A stretch of DNA of 64,000 bases from Epiperipatus broadwayi (lineage: Eukaryota; Onychophora; Udeonychophora; Euonychophora; Peripatidae): contig JAQFVV010000180.1 of the NCBI GenBank assembly GCA_028023455.1, positions 1,428,001-1,492,000 on the forward strand. Direction: 5' to 3'. How positions within the stretch are numbered: position 1 is the stretch's first letter; every line of letters starts with the position of its first letter. The notes under the pieces were generated by a model, which was not told where the DNA came from, did not search any database, and was given only the letters and a program-made list of their open reading frames with translations. This document shows positions 1 through 10,901 of the stretch, piece after piece. A program made the position numbers and the translations under genes.

Positions 1-33
1 AAAAAAAGTGAGACAGAATAGAAATAAAAATTT

Positions 34-577
34 TTGAAGCAAAAGGAGACTTTATTTGAACCTATAGAGAGCCTAGAAGAGTGTTTCAAAATATACAGAG
101 TAGGAGAGAAAGAAAAAATAAGAATAGCAAGTAACCATTTGGTAGGCATAGCACAAGATTGGTGGAGAGCTATATATGAGAGGCCGGACAATTTTAAAAA
201 ATACATTAAAGCATTAATGTGTAGATTTTGGAGCATAGAAAGGCAAAAAAAACTGCGAAGGGATGTAGAAAGAGAAAAATATATGAAAGAGGTGGGGATG
301 TATACACAGTTTTTTCTGAAACAAATAACGAAGTTAAAAAAAGGTAATCGAATACTCAATCTCGGAATACCAGATGATGAGTATAGTAAAGAGAAACATG
401 CCAAAAAATATACAGGATAGACTAACTACCTGTATCTGTAAAGGATTGGAGGAGGTATTGGAAGCACTTCGAATAGAGGAAAGCATAGAGGAACAAGAGG
501 ATCGAGAAGAAACTAAACCCAAAGTGTTAAATGTAGTAATAGAAGAAGAAGAAAGAGTACATACAATGGCTGACTAA
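34..577 (+). pseudogene. Ty3/Gypsy gag remnant
   Basis: This is the gag (capsid-like) part of a Ty3/Gypsy retrotransposon that enters the window from the left. The first open stretch (about 34-420) has the pattern LESLEE...IASNHLVGIAQDWW, typical of retrotransposon gag capsid domains, where the tryptophan pair follows a helix-rich segment. There is no ATG at its left edge, so the true start may lie outside the window. The frame ends at 418-420 and an acidic continuation is open in another frame (about 374-577), so at least one frameshift has occurred. A related gag with the same WW pattern lies at 20146-20928. Structural role in the particle is known for the family; this copy cannot make a normal protein. 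Confidence 0.7.
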
Positions 578-599
578 ACGTGCCCGGTGATCACAGTAA

Positions 600-1059
600 A
601 ATTACAGGGGATTTAAGTGCAAGCATTGTTGGATTCAGGGAGCCAAGTGTCTATAATTTCCAACAAAATACTAAACCAAATTAGGAATCAGGAAGGTAAA
701 ATACACATATTACTTCTTAAAAAATCAGAAATAATGATGGCAAATATTAAAGAGTTAGGCTCGACCCCATGCAGGTATATGGAGAAATACAGGTGGGAAA
801 ACAAAGGATACAACATATGCTATTATCGATGACAAATTTAATAGAAGATATGATACTGGAGTCAGACTTTATGCATTGGACTCACACCAAAATTAATTAC
901 TGTAAAAAAATAGCGATAATAGAAAATGAAAGAATTTCGTTTAGTAAACGAAGTAGTCAAAGTAATAAAGTGGCACAGATGATAGTAGAGGATATTTATG
1001 AGGAAATAGAGAACAAAGTAAGCAAGTTAGAGAAAAATAATAACAACTGGGAAAACTGA
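600..1059 (+). pseudogene. Ty3/Gypsy aspartic protease remnant
   Basis: The stretch from about 600 encodes QALLDSGSQVSIIS, which carries the retroviral-type aspartic protease active-site motif (D-S-G) with the usual hydrophobic flanks. It lies directly downstream of gag, as expected in Gypsy elements. A TAA just before the motif and a frame change around 770-830 break it. The second half (about 769-1059) contains an ILESDF-like string in the position of the family's ILG-x-DF motif, the C-terminal end of the protease fold. An opal codon (1057-1059) separates it from the reverse transcriptase, which continues in the same frame. Confidence 0.7.
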
Positions 1060-2378
1060 CTCAGAGAAATATTACAGCAGCATGAACAAGTATTTGCTAT
1101 AAACCCTGGCATTATAAAGGGATATATACACTGGATAAGAGTAAAAGAGGAGACTCAGTTTCAGGGGAGATCATACCCTATTCCAATTAAATATAAAACC
1201 AAAGTAGACAGTCAAATATGACAGATGGAACAATGGGGAATAATAAGAAAACAGCAGTCTTCTTATATAAACCCTCTGGTAACTTTAAAAAAAAGACAGC
1301 TCTATGAGGGTATGTTTAGATGTGTGGCAGTTAAACACTATTACGATATCAGAAATGTACCACCTCATATAACAGATTTACTGTTAGAATTTTGTGAAAA
1401 GAGATACTTCTCATCTTTTGACTTAACCTTGAGTTATTGGCAGATGCCACTTCATAATGGAGAAGATCAAAAGTACACTGCATTTAGATATGAGGGATAT
1501 ACGTATGTGTTTTAACATGTGCCATTCAGGCTGGTTAATAGCGGATCCAGTTTGTTACGCTATTTAGACCAGGTATTATCTGACAGGGTGAAACAGTTCA
1601 TCATATATTATATGGATAACATTGTAATAGCTTCATGTTCCTCTCAAGAGCATTTAGAAAATTTATCAGTGTTTTTACAGGAGTGTCAAAAGAAAAAGGT
1701 TACAATCAATTTTAAAAAAAGTAACATTTTGCAAAAAGAAACTTTATTTTTAGGTCATCTTGTCTGCGCGCAAGGTATAAGCCCACATCCTGATAAATTT
1801 AAAGCAATAACAAATTTTCCTCAACCTAAGAATAAGAAACAAATCAGATCATTTCTCAGCATATGTAACTTTTATCAGAGACACTACGAGAATTTTTCTG
1901 GAGACACAGAAGCACTTATACAACTGCTTAGAAAAAGAAGTCAATGGGAGTGCGATGAAAAACAATGTGAAGTGTTCAAAATGATTAAAGAAAACTTTCT
2001 AAAAGTAGTTATACTTGCTTATTCTGATTTTAAAAAACCTTTTATGCTATGAAATGGACAGCAACAAAGTCAGGTTGGGGGCCATTCTAGAAATTTCAAG
2101 AAAATGAAGAAAGAAAACCACAAGTTTTATATTTTTTAAGTAGAACTCTAAATCAAGCAGAAAGAAATTACACAGTTACTGAAAGGGAGGTGCTGGCCAT
2201 AATTTGGGCATTAAACAAACTCAAACATTTATTACTAGAATCAGAGATTATCATTATCACAAACCATAAGAGTTTGGAGTTTATTAACAAATGCTATTTA
2301 ACAAATGATAGACTTATAAGGTGGGCTCTATATCTTCAAAGGTTCAATTACCAGGTAGTACATTGCTCAGGAAAATAA
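1060..2378 (+). pseudogene. Ty3/Gypsy reverse transcriptase and RNase H remnant
   Basis: This is the RT-RNase H core of the Gypsy element. In order it shows YPIPIK near 1177, WGIIRKQQSSYINP near 1234, the first catalytic block SFDLTLSYWQMPL near 1420, and the active-site box near 1609-1620 reading YMDN where the family has Y-x-D-D. It then shows FLGHLV and the FYQRHYENFS block (RT thumb), and RNase H motifs near 2170-2375 (EREVLAIIWAL, NHKSLEFI, RWALYLQRF). The frame is interrupted by stops at 1219, 1513 and 2050 and by frameshifts before RNase H. Loss of the second catalytic Asp (GAC to AAC) together with the stops makes it inactive. Confidence 0.85.
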
Positions 2379-2559
2379 AATATAGTACCCGATATACTGA
2401 GTAGAAATCCAGCTCCAGACAAAGGTCAGAACCTAACACTAGAGGGAGCCCAATTAATCCCACTTGCGATAGATTCCGATAAAGCGACGGAAAGTGATTT
2501 GAAGAGAATAAAGTGTTTTTAAGCATCTGATTTTACATGCAAAAAAGTAATACAAGGCT

Positions 2560-3690
2560 ATAATAATATCAAACAGACCAGAAACCACATACGAGGTAAT
2601 AATAAATTACAGCAGTATAGAATGGTGAATGGGACATTGATATTTCAGGTTAAGTGGAGGATAGGTTGCTGGAAAATAGTTATACCTCAGATTTTAAGGG
2701 AATGCTTGATAAATTATGTACATAGGACCTATGGACAATATGGGTCACTTAAGATGAATAAACTCATGCAAAGATGGTACTATTGCCCAAATATGTACCG
2801 GTCTGTTGTGGACATGATACAGAAAAGCCATGTATGTCAACAAAATAAACCCTAGAATAAGAATTATGCTGGGATGCTTACATCTATTATACCTAAAAAC
2901 CCAAATGAGTTATTGGTCATTGACTTCTATGGTCTTTTGCCTTCATTTCATCAATACAGGTACATTTTAGTGACATGCAATGTTTTCTTGAAGTTAGTAC
3001 AAGCATATCCTTTGCATAAAGCTGACATGAAATCATCGATCACTGTGCTGAGAGACAAACAGTTTGTACAGGTGGATAAACCTAGCACAATTTTGAGTGA
3101 TCATGGTATGCCTTTTATGGCCAGTGAATGGTAAAATTGACTTCAGTGGGAGAAGGTACATCATGTTTTAACCTTCATAAGAAACCCTCAATCTAACCCT
3201 TGTGAAAGGATTATGAAAGAATTGGGGTGTTTATTCAGGGCTCATTTGAAAGAAAACCACAAGCAGTGGTTTAATGTACTTCCATGAATGATCAAAATTA
3301 TAAATTGTACTTACCACGAATCCACCGGCCTGGCCCACAGAAGATTACATTATGGCTGAATCGAATCGTCTCTTTTCAAATATCCGGTGACATCAGAAAA
3401 AAAAAATAGTTAATGTGGAAAATGATCAATGTCAAGCTATAGAACAGTTAAAAAAGAAAGCTGAACAGAGAAAAAAAAGGGAATGTATATCCAGGGCATT
3501 TTGAGATAGGAGACTGAGTTTATGTCAAAACTCAGCCAGTGAGCCAGGTGAGTGAGAAGCAATATAAGAAATTTTTCCTATTGTTTGAAGGCCCATACAA
3601 AATTGTTCAAAAATGTGGACCTAATGCATTTATAGTGTTAGAAAAAAGGGGAAGGAACTTATAATGCAAGGTGTTTAAAGCCTTGTAAAA
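2560..3690 (+). pseudogene. Ty3/Gypsy integrase remnant with GPY motif
   Basis: This is the integrase that follows RNase H in Ty3/Gypsy pol. The N-terminal zinc-binding segment (2622-2855) is degenerate: VHRTYGQYG has lost the second His and KSHVCQQNK has lost the first Cys of the usual HHCC set. The catalytic core starts near 2900 with VIDFYG (first Asp), continues with LSDHGMPF near 3095 (second Asp), and the third acidic residue lies in NPCERIMKELG near 3200. A C-terminal GPY/F motif (FEGPYKIVQK, near 3585) is present. Stops at about 3132 and 3285 and frame changes break the gene. GPY-bearing integrases are known from several Ty3/Gypsy lineages. Confidence 0.8.
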
Positions 3691-4100
3691 GAGAGAATTG
3701 ACAGGGAAGCCTTCATGGAGTAATTAAAGTGTTGTTGTTTTTTTTTTTTGTATATTTTTTTTATCAGGAAGAGATGCAATGAGCCGATAATTTCGATTGG
3801 CTCACGTTATATTTTCTGTGCATGTAAATTATGTATATACACATATGTATATTAGATAAAGTAAGAAATAAATGCTGTGTGTATAGACAGTTTTTTTTGG
3901 GTATTATTTATTAGTTGTTTTTTTTTATAGTAGGTTTTTGGTATTAGTTATTAGTTTTTTTATTGGAATTTTAAAAAAAAAAAAAGGCAAAATGGTAGAT
4001 TAGTTATTTTTAATTGGACTGAGAGATTACATCGAAAGTGATATTGAAAACATTTTTTTTTTGTTTTTGGAAAACAATTTTAATTAAATTTTCTAATCTG

Positions 4101-4124
4101 AAGGAAGGGGGGAGAGAAAAGAAA
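4101..4124 (+). other. Polypurine tract of the Gypsy element
   Basis: An uninterrupted 24-base purine run lies immediately before a TG dinucleotide, 0.4 kb downstream of the integrase remnant. That is the position and composition of the plus-strand primer of an LTR retrotransposon. Its identity is inferred, because the second LTR lies outside the window. Confidence 0.55.
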
Positions 4125-5300
4125 TGTAATTAATTCTATTGTTGTGGCTTATAGTTGGAAGGTGTTAAAAACAAAAAAAGGAATTAAAGAAATGCAATCA
4201 CTGGCCGGGAACGTGATCCAATAAAAGGACAATGGATAAGAAAGACTATAAATAGAGAGAAAAACTTATTGTAAGAAGAATTAGTTTTTTTAATAAAAGA
4301 AAAGAACTATTATAGAGTGAAAATAAAATGTTAGAAGGCTAAACAACTAAAATCCATTCCCAGCCGGGACACTGGCCGATTTTTAGATTTTCATTGTACC
4401 AGGAAAACACCTCATGGAACAAGGCCACATAAGAGAAAGTGAAGCTAGCCAGAGGACAAAATTCCATTACTGTAAATCAACTTCCAAAGGATCCCAAGGA
4501 ACACATATGGACACTGATCGATCAGGGTAATATAAACTTTGCTTTTTAATTCAACTATAGATTGCTGAACCTAAAAACATATCTAATTATGATTGTATTT
4601 AATCAACCACAAACTATAAGTCGCAACAATAGAAGGAGTTTTGTTATATATATATATATATTTATAATGCTTATGATTATATCGTCAAAATACGTAATTT
4701 ATTTATATTTGTGTGGGTTTTTTTTATGGAGGGTTTTCAAATTCAAGACTGTAGGAAGAGATTAAAAATAATAATAATCCCGTGAATAAATCCCAGAAAT
4801 TGTTATTGAAATAGAATGTAGAAATGATTTAAGAAAGCATAAGTGAAAAGTTTAAGGGTTGAGTAAATATTGAAAGAGAGGATAGGGGTTTAGTGTAATA
4901 ACTGACTCCTAATAGTAAGCCACTTAGTCTCTGTACCGGTCAAGATTCAGACCAGTCTGGGATGCTTATAAATAAGTAAAAGTGCACGTTCCTTCGAGAA
5001 GGAAAAATACCTATTATTCTCCTCCTTCGTTTTTTTTTATTTTTATTTATATATATATAAAAAAAAAGAACGATAATGTTAGTCATGTTAAGTTTATACA
5101 AAAGAGGAAGGTAGAGGGGGAATTATTAATGATTTGTTTATATCAAGAGTTTTGAATAAAAGAAAAGTGAAAAAAATTATAATAAAGCATATTATTACTT
5201 GAAGCATATTTAAGTGTACTTGTTTGTTTCTTTAGCGCTTGTATGTGATAATAAAACATATGATCATCACGTATACATGCATATTAAAAATGAGATTACA
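4125..5300 (+). repeat. Presumed 3' LTR of the Gypsy element (right end unknown)
   Basis: The sequence begins with TG right after the polypurine tract. It contains promoter-like signals in LTR order: CCAAT at 4218-4222, TATAAATA at 4247-4254, and AATAAA at 4292-4297. No second copy is in the window, so the right boundary cannot be set. Several CA dinucleotides could be the end, including one near 5298. The (TA)n and poly(T) runs at 4650-4665 and 5030-5066 are simple repeats. Confidence 0.4.
4218..4254 (+). promoter_or_regulatory. CCAAT plus TATA box, candidate LTR promoter
   Basis: CCAAT (4218-4222) is followed 25 bases later by TATAAATA (4247-4254), a good RNA polymerase II core promoter arrangement. 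It sits about 120 bp inside the presumed LTR, the expected U3 position. Initiation would be expected near 4275-4285. Confidence 0.4.
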
Positions 5301-6030
5301 AAGGGAAGGTTAGTTGGATCTGTCATATGTATAAAAATTAACAGCCATGAATATAAGATTCTTCTAATTTTGTGGCTCTAGGTTCTTTTCCTAGTGGCAC
5401 CCTCGTATGATACAATTCCAACTGTAATTTAAATTTTTGATTCTTAGCTTACAAATTTTTAGATACGAAAAGTAATGGCACAATATGAATATACTTTAAC
5501 AAATATTTAAACTCCAATTTATGCTATTAGGATTTGATTCATAATATCACTTGAAAAGAACGAACTCTTTTTTTTTTTTTATGATCATCTCGTTTAGGTC
5601 ACATTTATGCCTAGCCTATTTCCATGACTTGTTGATTATATCTCTACAGTGAGATCTGGTACAGTCAATTAATTGGTTCAAGAATCTCATTTGTTATATT
5701 CTCTGTTCATTGTAACTTACATTAAAATACACATGTTTATAATGATTCATTTCAGTCCCATAACCAAAAACAAAATCATCATCCAAAATAACCATTTAAT
5801 CAGAAAAGGTAAAATATAAAAATACACCTAACATTAAATAACTTATATAAAGTACAATGAGATTTTAATGAAAACTAAAATTCATCTTTTAACAATATAA
5901 AATTAATATTAAAAAATATTCACTTCCTAATAAAAATTTACAACAATATTTGCTGCTAAAAGTATTCTGCTATGAATTACTTCTCATCAGGTTTTTTTAT
6001 TTTCATAATTTCACCTGCAGTTTTAATAAA
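5300..6030. other. AT-rich non-coding stretch
   Basis: I see no coding frame, RNA gene or recognisable element here. It holds short poly(A)/(T) runs only. Confidence 0.5.
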
Positions 6031-6176
6031 TTAAAACAGGCAAAACTCACTATATATATATTGTCTTGGATGAGTAGGCACTAGATAGGGATTTTATGCA
6101 CAAGCCTTCTGGCATCCATTGATTGCTCTAGCTTGCTGTGTGTGGCAATATATATAGTGAGTTTTGCCTGTTTTAA
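6031..6176. repeat. Palindrome with 28-bp perfect arms
   Basis: The left arm (6031-6058) and right arm (6149-6176) are exact reverse complements, built around AAAACAGGCAAAACTCAC, separated by a 90-base unique loop. No target duplication was identified. It looks like a small fold-back element. Confidence 0.8.
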
Positions 6177-6833
6177 CAAGTTATACAGAAGCATAAGCGG
6201 AGGTGGTCATGTGATGTTAATTTTAATAAATCTATGTGATACTTTTTGTATACTGGATTTATTCAAATTATATCTTATAATAATTGTTTTGAATAGAGTT
6301 GGCATATCATCAGAACATTGTTATAAATTGACTACTTCTGCTTTTGGACAATTTTTATGTAATTTGATCCAGTTCTGTTAACTTTTTTATAATTATTTTA
6401 TAAGCTTGTACCACTTGATTTTTTAAAAATAATTTTATTCATCTTATTTTTTGAAAAATTGTGTTATTATAATGCTATATTAAATTTTACAAAAGCTCTA
6501 TGGTTTTCTTCATTTCAATCGAAAAATTCTAGTTGCTTTTTCATGATTTCTTCCTAGTCTTTTTATAGTAAAGCTATTAATGTGGTGATGACTTTGAATA
6601 TATATTCCTTATGTGTATTCATAGGATTCATCAATTGTAGTTTGTAATAGTAGTCTCCACTTTTCTTTCTTTGAATTTGTTGTTAGTTACTTTCAAGACT
6701 TTCAAGGACCTTTGAAATGGCAAATAATAGAAAATAAAAATGTATAATTGTTTAACATATGTATACACATTAAAGGTATAGTTTAATTTTTAAAATATCC
6801 ATTTGTAGATATCAATAACAATAATTTACAAAT
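6177..6833. other. AT-rich non-coding stretch
   Basis: An 82-codon open frame overlaps the right palindrome arm but starts inside it, has no domain I recognise and looks accidental. Nothing else is supported. Confidence 0.5.
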
Positions 6834-7141
6834 AATAGATATAAAAAATATTTTATAACCACCACTTTTATTTACTTTACACTAAAAAAATTGTTTCTTC
6901 AACTATAATTGGAGTTTTTATATTTAACTTGAAATAAAAGCATGGGGGAGGAAGTTTAAAAATTAATTAAGACAATCCATTGTTATAAAAAATAGGGATT
7001 AAATTATATTTCCAGATTCCCTTTCATTCACACACTTTTATTTCAAATTAAATTTAAAACCTCCAATTACAACTGAAGAAAGAATTATTTTTAGTGCAAA
7101 ATTAATAAAAGCATTAATTATAAAATATTTTTATATCTATT
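6834..7141. repeat. ~308-bp imperfect palindrome (MITE-like)
   Basis: The outer ends (AATAGATATAAAAA at the left, its complement ending at 7141) and the sequence inward form two arms of about 115-140 bp, roughly 80% identical by eye. Matching blocks include the TAATTGGAG segment near 6908 and its complement near 7059, and AAATAAAAG near 6932 against its complement near 7038. The centre is near 6987. There is no ORF, so it resembles a non-autonomous fold-back or MITE. Confidence 0.65.
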
Positions 7142-8559
7142 AATACTTAGTTTTTAGCATTAAGATTGTGAGCAAAGTTTTGTTTTTATTTCAATTTTAA
7201 ATGATGCTAAAATATGTGTAAAATTGAAAGTAAAATCATAAATATTAAATCTTAAGTATTAAATCTAGCTGTTTACATATATCTTTACTCATCCATCCAC
7301 TGCTCTCTATATAAGAAACTAGGTAACCTACCTAAAATATTTTAGTGTCATATCGTATTATCAATGATTTGTAAAAATATTCCAAATTTAAACAAATTAC
7401 ATTGAATATAAACATATTAAGCCTTGATTTTAAAATTTTATTCTAACTTTAATAAAAGCATTTAAACACCAAATTATATATATACACACCATCCTCTAAT
7501 GTGCATTACTAATAACTTATTGAAGCAATAACAATTTATTTGAAATTTGATATAAAAAAAATCAAATTTCATCTACCCACTGCTCTAACTGAAATTTCCA
7601 AGAAATAAAATATTTCTCTCTTATATTAAAGTTGAAATAATTATTACACACAAATCAAAACGCATTATTATCACAAAATATTATTATTAGCATAAGGTCA
7701 TTTAAGTCACTTATCAGGTCACACAAAAAATTAAAAAAATAAAAATTATAACTTTATGACATTTATTGAGCCATTACGTCACGTCACCAAAATTTTTTAC
7801 TTAAAATTGTTCATGGATTGAAATGCTATTAATGGATGTATGCATTTAGCAGCTATCTTTTACTATTATATACTGTTCAAGTTAATAATCTGATATGAAA
7901 GTCTAAGATATCAAACCAAGGCTTTAGAGCAAGTGAAAATAGCTGTTCTTGGAAGCATATCTTTAAGGATATGAAAGACCATGTGATACTGTTTGTATTT
8001 TTTAAGCTTTAATAGGGTATAATCTCATTTTATTTAACTAATCTCACTTTTCTAATTTTATTTTAACTCTGATGATTGTTTTGTTGGAGGATTGATTAAT
8101 ATCTTTGGAAGAAATCTAATCCGTTGGTTATTAATTATTGTAGTTCACTAGTTTTTATCCAGATGACATTTCAGGCAATTTTACAATACAGTCACTTATT
8201 GTATTGATGAATTTATCTTGTTTATTATTAGTTATCTTCTTATTGATCAAATTAAAACAAATTTCAAATTTGTCTCCAGCTTCAAATCTAACTAGTTAAG
8301 TATTCACTTTACTGCATGTAGTGCCACAATAAAGTTTTAAAATATCAATATTTATTTCTTGGTTTATATCAGATGAGCAGAAAATGATAAAATATTAAAT
8401 GGACCTATACAACTCCATAACATAATTGGCCTATAATAACATAAAAAGTATTATTTTATAATGCCATTAATATTAAAAACTTATTAAAATTTATAATGTT
8501 TATATATCAGGAAAAAATAATGATAAAAGCCAAACTGCAATTGAGGAATAACAATTATT
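7142..8559. other. AT-rich non-coding stretch
   Basis: No coding frame or RNA gene was recognised. A short hairpin (TGAAATTTGAT against ATCAAATTTCA) is present at about 7540-7572. Confidence 0.5.
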
Positions 8560-9640
8560 GTGTTGCCACAGCATTTTGTTTTCAAGTTATTTTAGTTAGC
8601 TAAGATACAACATACTATTTATCAGCATTGTTGTTGCTTCGTCACAACAATCCTTGCCTAGTCACCTCAGCTAGTTAAGACAAAGTATCACTATCACTTA
8701 GGGAAACACTTTTTTGCTTAGATCTTCCAACAGGGTAAAAAAGTATCATTGATAATAACTGTTGTTGATTAATCAAGGTATATTATTGCCTAGAGATCTT
8801 ATCTAAAACAAAGTACTATTAATAATCTATTGTCATTGATGATCACAACACCTTATTGCCTAGATATTTCAAATAGATAAGATAAAGAATCATACATAAT
8901 TAATTTTTATTGTTTAATTATAGTTCTATTGTTCAGAGATTTCCATTGAAACCAAGTACCAAAAGCACCCTATTGGCTAAATATTTAAATTAGCTAATAC
9001 AAAATACCATTGATAATTATCTGTTATTGCTTAATTATGGTACTCTATTAATAAAAATCTCAGCTAAACAAAGTACCAATAAATTATCATTATTGCTTTG
9101 ACATCCCAGCAAACTAAGACAAAATAACTACTGATAAGTCATCTGAACTAAAACAAAGCACCAGGGATAATCACCAATTATTGCTTGGTCACAATACTCT
9201 ATTATCTTGACAACTCAAGATCAATTGTCACGATAATCAATAGTTAGTGCTAAGTTCTACCGTCTATTACTTTGACAACTCAACTAATACAAGCTACCGT
9301 TGACAATTAACAGTTATTGTTTGGTCAGAGCACTTTTTTATTTAGACATCTAAACAAAAATTGTGATTGATAATGAATTTTTATTGCTTGGTTACAGCAT
9401 TATATTGCCTAGTCATCTCAGTAGGATAAGGCAAACAACCATTGTTAATCTACTGTTAGTGCTTAGTCACAAAAGCTACTTTCTTGACAACTCTACTAAA
9501 ACACCTAACAGTTACTATTTGATTATAGCATTCAATTGCCTAGTAAAACTCAGTTAATTAAGATAGTGTCTTTAGAAGTCAACCGTTATTGACAATCTCA
9601 GTATCTTATTGTCTAGACATTTTAATCCTGTTTAATAAGA
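8560..9640. repeat. Degenerate ~70-bp minisatellite
   Basis: The motif ATTGCCTAGA(N)ATCTCA..CTAA.ACAAAGTACCA..GATAAT...TGTTATTGCTTGGTCACA recurs many times. The start of the block ATTGCC occurs at 8785 and 8855 (70 bp apart), with the related ATTGTTCAG at 8928 and ATTGGC at 8972 (a shortened copy). About 14 diverged copies fit in 1.1 kb. Short open frames here are by-products of the repeat. Confidence 0.7.
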
Positions 9641-10800
9641 AAACTCAATATAAAGAAGAATACTAATTGTTTTACACAATTTATACAAAATGATATATAT
9701 ATTGCGTTTAAATTCTCTCTTTTTCTCACTCACACACCTATATGAAATATATATATATATATAAAAGAGGATAATATACAATACTTACGTTCTGCAATAA
9801 CAATAAATTTAAAATTTCTATAAGCCTTTTTATATTACATGATTATAATTCTCCTAACTATTATAAACATTTTAACATTTTGTAATAACTTTATAAATTC
9901 ATTTTATTTTTATTTCTTTTATAAGAATTAAAAGATCTTATAACAAAAGTCATTATTTTTATAGACCTTAATTGGTTTAATAGCTTAAACAATTTCAGTA
10001 CTGTAATTATTTCATTAGAAAACTTAATGTGATGCTAAATGCTGAAATTCTTTTTTTTTTTAAACATCGTAGAGAACTAATTTATTAAACAGAGCGCAAA
10101 ACTATATTAAAACTACATATATATAATTGTCGCTGGGATTACGTGATTGACTTTAAAAAATAGAATTAGAGAAATCATAGACTTATTTTTAGAATTTAAT
10201 ATCTATATTATATAAAAAGAATATGTTAAAGAGCAATAACTGAAGTGTGGAATAGTAAATCTATTTCCCCTACTCCAGTTCTTATGTAAGCTTTCGTAAT
10301 CGAATGATACTAAATAGATGGTTATAAAATACCTACCCAATCCAAATCCTCACACTAATATTTTTTAATGTCATTCATCAATAAGAAGTTTGATCTGGAT
10401 GAAATACACCTTGATTTTTTTAATATATGTATTTTTCCTCTAGCAGGCATTGTTCACTTTTTTTATTTTTTTATTACAAAAGCATCTGATCAAAAAAATT
10501 CAAATGTTTTACACCTAGCTTTAAATCTTTTTATTCTGGAAACCATCTTGGAGAAGTTTGGAGATATAAATAGAATAATTAATAGTTAGATTTATTAAGC
10601 ACTATCATGTATAATTTAATGATTACTCAAGTTTCCATAAAGGATGAAAACTGGAATAGGAATAGATTTACTACTTAAAAATAATGTAAAAAAAATAATG
10701 TTGTCTATTAAAGTATAATATTCAAATACATTTCAATAATTTTTATTAAGATAATAAAGACAATTAATTATTCAGTGCTTTAATAAATTTATAAATTTAC
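9641..10800. other. AT-rich non-coding stretch
   Basis: It holds simple repeats such as (TA)n near 9748 and poly(T) near 10050. No gene is supported. Confidence 0.5.
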
Positions 10801-10901
10801 ATAATAACAATCAATCATTAAGCTATCAACAATCTCAACTTGTAGTCAAAATTGCCTACAGATTGAGTTTTTTGATAGCTTAAGTGTTGATTGTTATCAT
10901 A
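10801..10901. repeat. Hairpin with ~38-bp imperfect arms
   Basis: The left arm (10801-10839, including ATCAATCATTAAGCTATCAA) pairs with the right arm (about 10862-10901, including TTGATAGCTTAAGTGTTGAT) with a few mismatches. The loop is about 22 bases. Confidence 0.7.

Noticed and set aside
8560-9640. CRISPR-like array
   Set aside because: Units are degenerate along their whole length with no constant repeat and unique spacer pattern, and the DNA is animal nuclear.
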